Below are positions 1-6,467 of a stretch of DNA of 32,151 bases, in pieces. The DNA is from an uncultured Parabacteroides sp. (GTDB taxonomy: Bacteria > Bacteroidota > Bacteroidia > Bacteroidales > Tannerellaceae). Every line of letters begins with the position of its first letter. Within the stretch, counting starts at the first letter, position 1. The notes beneath the pieces are model-generated. The model was not told the DNA's origin. It did no database searches and saw only the letters and a program-made list of their open reading frames with translations. The DNA lies in assembly GCA_944325335.1 (NCBI GenBank), contig CALUZR010000044.1, forward strand, positions 1-32,151, read 5' to 3'. The position numbers and the translations under genes were made by a program.

Positions 1-76
1 GCATTATGGACGAAAAATTCTTCCTCTACAGGCTTTCTATGATTTATGCCTACCCACATTGATTTTCCGCTGACCC
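1..76. other. Unassigned left edge
   Basis: No gene, tRNA or repeat is recognised here. The stretch follows the conserved 3' block of the lipoprotein gene. A short hairpin (TTTCCG/CGGAAA, read on the minus strand) overlaps its right end and could help terminate that transcript. Confidence 0.3.
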
Positions 77-132
77 GGAAATGGGGCTACTTTCACTAAT
101 AAAACATATTTCGGGCGATTCGCATCGGCCTT
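77..132 (-). repeat. Conserved 3' flank of surface-gene cassette, copy 1
   Basis: Read on the minus strand, this 56-bp block begins about 8 bases after the lipoprotein stop codon and matches 26037-26092 nearly base for base (shared core AAGGCCGATGCGAATCGCCC, then an AT-rich stretch and a GCCCCATTTCC end). It contains a small CGAT-GCGA-ATCG hairpin. The two genes it follows are unrelated, so conservation is not due to gene duplication of the coding part. A 3' UTR or processing element, or a recombination boundary, are both possible. Confidence 0.8.
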
Positions 133-139
133 GATTTCT

Positions 140-2254
140 TTAGAAGGCTAAGATGCAGCGGACATAATGGTCTGTATTCGCTCCATTCGAATTATAGTAA
201 TCTTTATCACAAGAACTTATATATAAAGAACCAAACTTATTCATTCCTGCATTACGTATTTCAATGTTGAGCGCCTTATCTTCTTTACTTTCAGAAGAAG
301 TCCAATAATGGCAGACATATTCACCAATACCTCCTGTTTTATCTTTAGATAACGAGCCATTCATTTTTGCATTTGCCATTTTATTATTAATATTACCAAT
401 GATATCTCCATTCCCTGTAACCAAATCATCTAAACTATAAGAGTCGCTACTATCACCAATAGTAGTTACACCCGCCAATTTCTCTTCTGTTATTTTCGGC
501 CTTACTCCTACTATACCTAATCCGTTTATGATTTCTATCCATTGTCCTACACTTGGTAAGAACCAACCGGTTGTCGCGAAGTCGATTTCATCATTATAAG
601 CATCTGCATATTTTTTAGCGGCATTAAATGCTGGATATTTCTCTAAATCTGTATAAGCCCCACTACCGTTCCAAATATAATTACAATTAGCGAGACCACT
701 GATATCCTTATAGCAGGTCGTAGCGTCTCCATCTGAACAATTGGTTAATCCAGTTTCATCTGAAACCATTTCATCTTTACTATTTTCATTTCCGAGACAC
801 CACAAAAAACGATTATCTACTTCTACATCATGCCCTGTAATACCAGTTGCATTATGGTACAATATGTTCCCTTCAATTGTCGCATCTTTTAATGCGATGG
901 CTAATCCTCTTGGCTTGGTTACCCCTTTTTTGGCTAAAGCATCCTTTTCTGCTTGACCGATACGATCCTCACCTAAATAGAATATAATACCAATGGGTGT
1001 TTTGCTTTCATCACGTTTAGTCGAAAAAGAACCATCACTATACAGAATATCACCCACTTTCATATACGTCATAAAACGGACGGCACGAGCGGTCATAAGC
1101 GTACTTCCATCATTTTTAATCAATGTAGCACGAATCATATAGGTATCGCCTGTACTCATACCTTGATGTTTTATATACATATAATATCCTAATTGATCAT
1201 CCGTTTCAACAAATACACCGATTTTCTTATTGTCGTCTGTGTTGGCACGGGTTGCAAAATTCTTATCTGGATCATTGCTCAAATTATCATCTGTTTGGCC
1301 AATAACTTCAGCGATAACACCCGAAATATTTTCTTTTTTCAGCCCTTCGGGATATTTAAAATATAGCTGTTCTGCGTTATACTGGTCAGGGTTAATAATT
1401 TCTATTTCTATTGCATCATTATTCTCCAATGTAGTTTCATCATCTTTATCATAAATCATAAACCCTGTTGATGTATCCTGACTGATAAGCGGAACATTAA
1501 ATGTCTGTCCACCCTCTAAAGTAAAGGTCGCATACCCTTCTTCATAATTAACCTCTACATTGATGCCTTGGTTATCACTTCCATTTGAACCATTCTCCCC
1601 AGAAATCCTATACCAAGTTGAACCGCCATCTACACTCAGATAGACCGCAGAATCATCAATCGTAGTTTCATTGGCAATATTCGCATTATCCGAAAGTTTG
1701 CTTCCTAAGGATACTTGTGGCGTAGGTGCCGGACGTCCAGCGGGACCTGTTGCGCCAGTTGAGCCATTATGCCCATCTTTTCCATCTTCACCGTCGGCTC
1801 CATCCTTCCCGTCTTCGCCATCTTTACCATCCAATCCGTTGGCGCGAATGGGATTACCCTTCTCATCCTTCATCAGTTCGCCGTTCAACGTCCAATACCA
1901 ATTACCGTCCTTCTCTTTCGTCAGGCTAATAACCGGCGTATTCCCCGCATCGCCGCTTTCGCCTTTCTTTCCATGATAAAGCGTAATCGGTTCGGATTTC
2001 GCGAACTCAATCGTGTAACCTACTTCCACGCCGTTTTCCACCAAAGGCGACACCTTCGTGATGTAATCTTGCGTGTTTAATAACTCCTGCAAAGCTGTGA
2101 TATTACTATTCACCTGCTTTTGCCAATCTTCCAATGCCGAGATGCGTGCCTCGTGGTCGTTTACCTTGCTCCAAATTTCCTCGTCATCGTAGCTACAAGC
2201 CGAAACCACGAGAAGCGCGCATAGCATCAGCATCACTTTCTTAATTACTTTCAT
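140..2254 (-). CDS. Surface lipoprotein with DUF4988-like, collagen-like and DUF1566-like regions
   Basis: 704 aa. It has a lipoprotein signal peptide with lipobox LVVSAC and lipidated Cys20, followed by SYDDEE, an acidic stretch resembling the Bacteroidetes lipoprotein export signal, so the protein is probably displayed on the outer surface. Residues about 22-130 resemble DUF4988: a short coiled-coil-like segment, then PVISLTKEKDGNWYWTLNG. Residues about 138-180 are a run of Gly-X-Y triplets (GKDGEDGKDGADG) as in bacterial collagen-like stalks. The last ~290 residues end in a DUF1566/FISUMP-like module (FLPSVGQWIEI, YWTSSE, VRCILAF). The function is unknown; adhesion or polymer binding is a guess from the architecture. 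Expression is probably controlled by the long leader at 2302-2663, which is shared with the gene at 24149. Base composition is more AT-rich than the housekeeping neighbours. Confidence 0.85.
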   Translation of the reverse strand: MKVIKKVMLMLCALLVVSACSYDDEEIWSKVNDHEARISALEDWQKQVNSNITALQELLNTQDYITKVSPLVENGVEVGYTIEFAKSEPITLYHGKKGESGDAGNTPVISLTKEKDGNWYWTLNGELMKDEKGNPIRANGLDGKDGEDGKDGADGEDGKDGHNGSTGATGPAGRPAPTPQVSLGSKLSDNANIANETTIDDSAVYLSVDGGSTWYRISGENGSNGSDNQGINVEVNYEEGYATFTLEGGQTFNVPLISQDTSTGFMIYDKDDETTLENNDAIEIEIINPDQYNAEQLYFKYPEGLKKENISGVIAEVIGQTDDNLSNDPDKNFATRANTDDNKKIGVFVETDDQLGYYMYIKHQGMSTGDTYMIRATLIKNDGSTLMTARAVRFMTYMKVGDILYSDGSFSTKRDESKTPIGIIFYLGEDRIGQAEKDALAKKGVTKPRGLAIALKDATIEGNILYHNATGITGHDVEVDNRFLWCLGNENSKDEMVSDETGLTNCSDGDATTCYKDISGLANCNYIWNGSGAYTDLEKYPAFNAAKKYADAYNDEIDFATTGWFLPSVGQWIEIINGLGIVGVRPKITEEKLAGVTTIGDSSDSYSLDDLVTGNGDIIGNINNKMANAKMNGSLSKDKTGGIGEYVCHYWTSSESKEDKALNIEIRNAGMNKFGSLYISSCDKDYYNSNGANTDHYVRCILAF

Positions 2255-2327
2255 AACTCGTTTATTTATTAGTTAATGGATAAATTAATATGCTATTCAC
2301 CGCATTTACCAACAACCAAACGGGCAC

Positions 2328-2416
2328 AAAAAAAGTGCGGGTTTTGTTGCTTATTATCTAATCAGAAGGTATCGGCAAACACCTATCTCGTTTATAATAA
2401 AACAACAGCCCGCACT
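2328..2416 (-). terminator. Intrinsic terminator/attenuator inside leader, copy 1
   Basis: On the minus strand, AGTGCGGG (2409-2416) pairs with CCCGCACT (2334-2341), extended by GTTG/CAAC and ATTAT/ATAAT pairs, followed by a run of U. It lies about 75 bases before the start codon, so it would stop transcription before the gene. The 5' arm can instead pair with GCTTGCACTC (2465-2474), giving an alternative antiterminator form. Confidence 0.7.
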
Positions 2417-2600
2417 CTATGCTATTAGATAGACTTTCTCCTCAATGAAAAAAGTTTATAGCATGAGTGCAAGCATTCTTTGTTTATTATTCTAACGAGA
2501 TAAAATTTTGCCGATTTTTCTGATTAAGAATAATATCGTAAATGCTTTAACTCAATATGTCATCCGCTGGTGATTCCGCCGAATCCCACTCGGAATGCCG

Positions 2601-2629
2601 CAAAGGTAGGAAGGATATTTGGAATATCC
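2601..2629 (-). promoter_or_regulatory. Promoter with dyad operator, cassette copy 1
   Basis: On the minus strand, TACCTTTG (2601-2608) fits the Bacteroidetes -7 consensus TAnnTTTG. Just upstream is the perfect dyad GGATATTCCAAATATCC (2613-2629), between the -7 box and the expected -33 position. The same arrangement, with one mismatch in the dyad, occurs at 23768-23796. No good -33 TTTG is present at 19-21 bp, which would fit activator dependence. Binding of a regulator is an inference. Confidence 0.65.
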
Positions 2630-2672
2630 ATAAAAAAGCCAAAGAAAATTCAAAAGGAATAGGAAAAGGAAC

Positions 2673-2706
2673 AAAAAAACCGCCCTATCTTGCGACAGGA
2701 GCGGCT
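2673..2706 (-). terminator. rpsO intrinsic terminator
   Basis: Minus-strand GC-rich imperfect hairpin (CCGC..CCT pairing with AGG..GCGG) about 30 bases past the rpsO stop, followed by seven U residues. Confidence 0.7.
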
Positions 2707-2734
2707 TTCCAGTTATGAGCTCTATACAAATTAA

Positions 2735-3004
2735 TTACTTTCTGATGTTCAGCTCGCGAATGATAGAACGGTAACGTTCGATATCAATCTTAATCAGATA
2801 ATCCAACAAACGACGACGCTTACCTACCAACATCTTCAAGGCGCGTTCAGTAGCGAAGTCCTTGTGGTTCTTCTTTAAATGCTCCGTTAAGTGGGAGATA
2901 CGATACGTAAACAACGCAATCTGGCTCTCAGGAGAACCTGTGTTCGTAGCCGATTTGCCATACTTTTCGAACAATTCTTTTTTCTTTTCTGAATCCAAAT
3001 ACAT
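2735..3004 (-). CDS. rpsO: 30S ribosomal protein S15
   Basis: 89 aa, the normal length for bacterial S15, which binds 16S rRNA helices in the central domain and helps assemble the small-subunit platform. Recognised by TGSPESQIALFTYRISHLTEHLKKNHKDF and the C-terminal GKRRRLLDYLIK...Y..II.ELNIRK pattern. The gene is monocistronic, with its own promoter (3051-3081) and terminator (2673-2706), and is divergent from typA. No Shine-Dalgarno is visible, as is common in Bacteroidetes, where A-rich upstream sequence is used instead. Confidence 0.98.
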   Translation of the reverse strand: MYLDSEKKKELFEKYGKSATNTGSPESQIALFTYRISHLTEHLKKNHKDFATERALKMLVGKRRRLLDYLIKIDIERYRSIIRELNIRK

Positions 3005-3050
3005 GGGTTTAATACTTTAATAAATTAATACTATGTTATTTAAGCGACTG

Positions 3051-3081
3051 CAAAGGTAGGTATTATTTTTGAATCTGCAAG
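3051..3081 (-). promoter_or_regulatory. rpsO promoter
   Basis: Minus-strand TACCTTTG (3051-3058) matches the -7 consensus TAnnTTTG, with CTTG (3078-3081) 19 bp upstream as the -33 element. The expected leader is about 40 nt. Confidence 0.75.
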
Positions 3082-3106
3082 GATTTATGCCAAAAAAATT
3101 TCTCCC

Positions 3107-3137
3107 TTGCAAGAATTGAATAATTGTAGTAATTTTG
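3107..3137 (+). promoter_or_regulatory. typA promoter
   Basis: TTGC (3107-3110) and TAATTTTG (3130-3137) are separated by 19 bp, matching the Bacteroidetes -33/-7 pattern. The -7 box includes the upstream in-frame TTG at 3135, so translation must begin later, at ATG 3159. Confidence 0.75.
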
Positions 3138-3158
3138 CGCCCAATAAATTTGTATTCA

Positions 3159-4955
3159 ATGCAGAATATCAGAAACATCGCGATTATCGCGCACGTAGAC
3201 CACGGGAAAACGACGCTCGTGGATAAGATGTTATTAGCCGGAAAGCTTTTCCGCGAAGGGCAAGCCGAGCCGGATCAGTTCCTCGACAGCAACGACTTGG
3301 AACGCGAACGTGGCATTACGATTCTATCCAAAAACGTGTCTATCAATTACAAAGGGTATAAAATCAATATTATTGATACACCGGGGCACGCTGATTTCGG
3401 AGGAGAAGTAGAACGCGTATTGAACATGGCGGACGGTTGCTTGTTGCTGGTAGACGCTTTCGAAGGACCGATGCCGCAGACGCGCTTCGTCCTCCAAAAA
3501 GCGATTCAAATCGGATTGAAGCCGATTGTAGTAATTAATAAGGTAGACAAGCCGAATTGCCGCCCCTCGGAAGTGCAGGAAATGGTGTTCGACTTGATGT
3601 TCAGCCTCGATGCCACCGAAGAGCAGCTGGATTTCCCTACCATTTACGGTTCAGCCAAGCAGGGTTGGATGTCGGACGATTGGCAAAAGCCGACCACAGA
3701 CATTACGGCACTCTTGGATGCTATCATTAAATACATTCCGGAACCTCAGACGTTGGAAGGTCCGTCGCAGATGTTAATCACTTCGTTGGATTATTCTAAA
3801 TATGTGGGACGTATTGCCGTCGGACGCGTACATCGGGGCGAGTTGCGCGAAGGACAGGATATTGTACTTTGCAAACGAGATGGTTCGCAGGTAAAGTCGC
3901 GCATTAAGGAGATTGACGTGTTCGAAGGCTTGGGCCGTACAAAGGTACAATCTGTACAGTCTGGCGATATTTGCGCCGTAATTGGTATCGACGGGTTCGA
4001 AATTGGTGAGACGATTGCCGATGCGCAAGAACCGGAAGCATTGCCTACGATTGCCATCGACGAGCCGACGATGTCGATGCTCTTTACCATTAATAATTCT
4101 CCCTTCTTCGGAAAAGATGGAAAGTATGTGACTTCACGCCACATTTACGAACGTTTGCAAAAGGAATTGGACAAAAACCTCGCTTTGCGCGTACAGCCGA
4201 CCGATTCAGCGGATTCATGGCTCGTATATGGCCGTGGCGTGTTGCATTTGTCTGTCCTCATCGAGACGATGCGTCGCGAAGGATATGAATTGCAAGTAGG
4301 CCAGCCGCAAGTCATCATCAAAGAGATTGATGGCGTAAAGTGCGAACCGGTTGAGCAATTGACCATCAACTTGCCCGAAGATTGTTCGAGCCGCATCATC
4401 GATATGGTCACGAAACGAAAGGGAGAAATGACCATGATGGAAAGCAAGAACGGACGGATGCATTTGGAATTCACCATCCCGTCTCGCGGAATCATCGGAT
4501 TGAACAATGCCGCCTTGACGGCCTCTGCCGGTGAAGCCATCATCGCGCACCGCTTCTTGGAATATCAACCATGGAAGGGAGAGATTGAACGTCGTACGAA
4601 CGGTTCCATCATTGCCATGGAGACCGGCACGGCATATGCGTATGCGCTCAACAACTTGCAATCGCGCGGCCGCTTCTTTATCGCTCCGGGCGACGAAGTA
4701 TATGCCGGACAAGTCGTGGGTGAACATACGAAAGAGAATGATTTGGTGGTGAACGTAACGAAATCGAAGAAGCTGACCAACATGCGTGCGTCGGGTTCAG
4801 ACGAGAAAGTATCGCTCGCGCCACCCGTTGTCTTCAGCTTGGAAGATGCGTTGGAATATATCAAGAATGATGAATATGTGGAGGTAACGCCGAACCACAT
4901 GCGTATGCGCAAAATCATTCTGGATGAAACGGAACGCAAACGCGCATCCAGATAA
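3159..4955 (+). CDS. typA: Ribosome-associated GTPase BipA/TypA
   Basis: 598 aa from ATG 3159. BipA is a translational GTPase of the EF-G/LepA class that binds the ribosome and aids 50S assembly and stress adaptation. Visible motifs are the P-loop [15 protein letters not shown], switch [24 protein letters not shown] (G3) and NKVDKP (G4). EF-Tu-like domain II and EF-G domain III and V-like segments follow, then the BipA-specific C-terminal domain ([20 protein letters not shown]). The upstream TTG at 3135 is rejected as start because it lies in the promoter -7 box. A strong terminator follows at 4981. The gene is divergent from rpsO. Confidence 0.97.
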   Translation: MQNIRNIAIIAHVDHGKTTLVDKMLLAGKLFREGQAEPDQFLDSNDLERERGITILSKNVSINYKGYKINIIDTPGHADFGGEVERVLNMADGCLLLVDAFEGPMPQTRFVLQKAIQIGLKPIVVINKVDKPNCRPSEVQEMVFDLMFSLDATEEQLDFPTIYGSAKQGWMSDDWQKPTTDITALLDAIIKYIPEPQTLEGPSQMLITSLDYSKYVGRIAVGRVHRGELREGQDIVLCKRDGSQVKSRIKEIDVFEGLGRTKVQSVQSGDICAVIGIDGFEIGETIADAQEPEALPTIAIDEPTMSMLFTINNSPFFGKDGKYVTSRHIYERLQKELDKNLALRVQPTDSADSWLVYGRGVLHLSVLIETMRREGYELQVGQPQVIIKEIDGVKCEPVEQLTINLPEDCSSRIIDMVTKRKGEMTMMESKNGRMHLEFTIPSRGIIGLNNAALTASAGEAIIAHRFLEYQPWKGEIERRTNGSIIAMETGTAYAYALNNLQSRGRFFIAPGDEVYAGQVVGEHTKENDLVVNVTKSKKLTNMRASGSDEKVSLAPPVVFSLEDALEYIKNDEYVEVTPNHMRMRKIILDETERKRASR

Positions 4956-4980
4956 TAGATTCTCAATAATAACAGATTAA

Positions 4981-5020
4981 AAAGACAGTTGTGTTTAAAG
5001 GCAAACATAACTGTCTTTTT
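4981..5020 (+). terminator. typA intrinsic terminator
   Basis: AAAGACAGTT (4981-4990) pairs perfectly with AACTGTCTTT (5009-5018), with further TGTTT/AAACA pairing and a T run. It is about 25 bases after the typA stop. Confidence 0.85.
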
Positions 5021-5064
5021 GTTTGAACATAACTATGTTTCTGGGAAATGTCAAGTAGAGATAC

Positions 5065-5096
5065 AAAAAAAGAGAGGCGCGGATTGCGTCTCTCTC
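5065..5096 (-). terminator. Terminator of the tRNA-Asn operon
   Basis: Minus-strand hairpin GAGAG..CGC / GCG..CTCTC followed by seven U residues, starting a few bases after the last tRNA. Confidence 0.75.
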
Positions 5097-5099
5097 CTG

Positions 5100-5173
5100 C
5101 TCTTCCTCTTGGACTTGAACCAAGGACCCTCTGATTAACAGTCAGATGCTCTAACCAACTGAGCTAAGGAAGA
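5100..5173 (-). tRNA. tRNA-Asn(GTT), copy 3 of the operon
   Basis: Cloverleaf read on the minus strand. The acceptor stem TCTTCCT/AGGAAGA encloses D-arm GCTCAGTTGGTTAGAGC, anticodon arm TCTGA-CTGTTAA-TCAGA with anticodon GTT, and T-arm ending GGTTCAAGTCC. The discriminator base is G and no CCA is encoded. It is the last of three tandem copies. Confidence 0.95.
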
Positions 5174-5182
5174 ATGTTTGTG

Positions 5183-5256
5183 CTCTTCTTCTTGGACTTG
5201 AACCAAGGACCCTCTGATTAACAGTCAGATGCTCTAACCAACTGAGCTAAAGAAGA
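5183..5256 (-). tRNA. tRNA-Asn(GTT), copy 2 of the operon
   Basis: Identical to its neighbours except in the acceptor stem, where TCTTCTT pairs with AAGAAGA. Both strands of the stem changed together (C-G to T-A), so pairing is kept and the gene is likely functional. Confidence 0.95.
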
Positions 5257-5266
5257 ATGTTTCGTG

Positions 5267-5340
5267 CTCTTCCTCTTGGACTTGAACCAAGGACCCTCTG
5301 ATTAACAGTCAGATGCTCTAACCAACTGAGCTAAGGAAGA
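5267..5340 (-). tRNA. tRNA-Asn(GTT), copy 1 of the operon
   Basis: First transcribed copy, about 35 bases after the expected transcription start. Acceptor stem TCTTCCT/AGGAAGA, anticodon GTT, CCA not encoded. The spacers between copies are only 9-10 nt, so a single precursor is likely cut into three tRNAs. Confidence 0.95.
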
Positions 5341-5381
5341 ATTTCTTGTGCTTTTCCAGAAGCCTTTCTGAAATTGCACTG

Positions 5382-5420
5382 CAAAAGTACTGCGTATTTT
5401 CGGAATATGCAATATATTTG
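5382..5420. promoter_or_regulatory. Overlapping divergent promoters: tRNA-Asn operon (-) and kinase gene (+)
   Basis: Minus strand: TACTTTTG (5382-5389) with TTGC (5409-5412) 19 bp upstream drives the tRNA operon. Plus strand: TATATTTG (5413-5420) is a -7 box about 20 bases before the kinase start codon. The tRNA -33 box abuts the kinase -7 box, so the two polymerase footprints overlap and simultaneous initiation is unlikely. Confidence 0.65.
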
Positions 5421-5439
5421 CAGAAAATTTTCAAGAAAA

Positions 5440-6417
5440 ATGAAGGTATTAGGTTTAGGCAATGCGCTGGTGGATGTCTTGTCGCAGCTGGAAAGCGATG
5501 ATACGCTGCAACTTATAGGTATCCAGAAGGGCGCAATGGATATGATTACGGAAGAGCAGATGGGCCTCATCCGGAAGTATCAGGAAGGAAAACAGACGAC
5601 CGTCACATCCGGCGGTGCGAATTGTAACACCATGCGGGCGATTGCGCTCTTGGGCGGAACGTCCGGTTTTATCGGGAAAGTGGGCGACGATGAGTTGGCG
5701 CGTTTCTACGAGCAGGAGATTCGTGCGTCGGGCGCGGCTTCGTGGCTTATCCGGTCGCACGGGCCGAGCGGTTCATGTACGGTGTTTATTTCTCCGGACG
5801 GCGAGCGGACGATGGGGACATTCCTCGGCCCCGCTCCTACCATTCGTCCGGAGGAGATTACGGACGAGCTCCTTCGCGCGTACCATATATTATATATAGA
5901 GGGCTATTTGATCGTCAACGAGCCGTTGGTGCGCGAGACGATGGCGCGGGCCAGGCGTCTCGGGTTGCGCGTGGCGCTCGACCTCGCCAACTATAACATC
6001 GTAAATGCTTTCAAGCCGCTCTTGCAGGATATCGTCCCGCAATATGTGGATATCCTCTTCTGCAATGCCAGCGAGGCGGAGGCGTTCACGGGCGAGGAAC
6101 CTCACGCGGCGGTCCGTTCATTGACCAAACAAGTGGATACGGCGATTGTCACGCTGGGCAAAGAGGGAGCACTCGTAGGGCATCAGGCGGAGGTCTTCCA
6201 GGTAGAAGCGGAAGGCGGGAAACCGCTCGACACCACGGGCGCAGGCGATAATTTCGCGGCGGGATTCCTGTATGGATTGTCCGTCGGGGCGACACGGGAA
6301 CAGGCGGCGCGCATCGGTTCGTGCCTGTCGGGAGAGGTCATCCGCGTCATCGGTCCGCAGATTCCGGCCGAACGTTGGGAACAAATAAAGTTAAAAGTGC
6401 AGTCCATTTTGGCATAA
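5440..6417 (+). CDS. PfkB-family carbohydrate/nucleoside kinase (adenosine-kinase-like)
   Basis: 325 aa from ATG 5440. PfkB kinases transfer the ATP gamma-phosphate to a sugar or nucleoside hydroxyl. The N-terminal GLGNALVDVL, the GGANCNTMRAIALLGG segment (PfkB signature 1 region) and DTTGAGDNFAAGFLYGL (signature 2, anion hole and catalytic Asp) are all present, and the length is typical. Bacteroidetes homologues are often called adenosine kinase, but the substrate cannot be read from the sequence. The open frame extends upstream to 5374, but that part covers the promoter, so ATG 5440 (after A-rich CAAGAAAA) is preferred. The S41 protease gene follows after 50 bases. GC content is clearly higher than at the window ends. 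Confidence 0.9.
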   Translation: MKVLGLGNALVDVLSQLESDDTLQLIGIQKGAMDMITEEQMGLIRKYQEGKQTTVTSGGANCNTMRAIALLGGTSGFIGKVGDDELARFYEQEIRASGAASWLIRSHGPSGSCTVFISPDGERTMGTFLGPAPTIRPEEITDELLRAYHILYIEGYLIVNEPLVRETMARARRLGLRVALDLANYNIVNAFKPLLQDIVPQYVDILFCNASEAEAFTGEEPHAAVRSLTKQVDTAIVTLGKEGALVGHQAEVFQVEAEGGKPLDTTGAGDNFAAGFLYGLSVGATREQAARIGSCLSGEVIRVIGPQIPAERWEQIKLKVQSILA

Positions 6418-6467
6418 CCCTGCAGGAATTACGTACTTTTACACGCTTTTATAAAGAACAGAAAAGA

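Larger units (their letters stand above)
2302..2663 (-). promoter_or_regulatory. Structured 5' leader of surface-gene cassette, copy 1
   Basis: Fills most of the gap between rpsO and the lipoprotein gene and aligns over its length with 23734-24101. In transcript order it has: the promoter; a hairpin ATTCCG/CGGAAT just after the expected start; conserved ATATTGAGTTAAAGCATTTAC; an outer stem GCATTTAC (2538-2545) pairing with GTAAATGC (2302-2309); a ~49-nt arm (2486-2534) complementary to 2351-2400; an inner stem (2458-2474 with 2408-2426); and an intrinsic terminator. Almost the whole leader can fold into one long rod. No known riboswitch or Rfam family could be assigned by eye. Confidence 0.8.

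Noticed and set aside
2302..2545. Retron or diversity-generating retroelement RNA
   Set aside because: The outer GCATTTAC/GTAAATGC stem and long foldback resemble a retron msr-msd, but no reverse transcriptase gene is present at either copy and both copies sit as 5' leaders of genes.
2302..2545. 6S RNA or another known stand-alone sRNA
   Set aside because: A long rod ending in a terminator fits such RNAs in outline, but there are two copies, each directly upstream of a surface gene with conservation continuing past the terminator, which fits a leader better. A short attenuated transcript is still possible.
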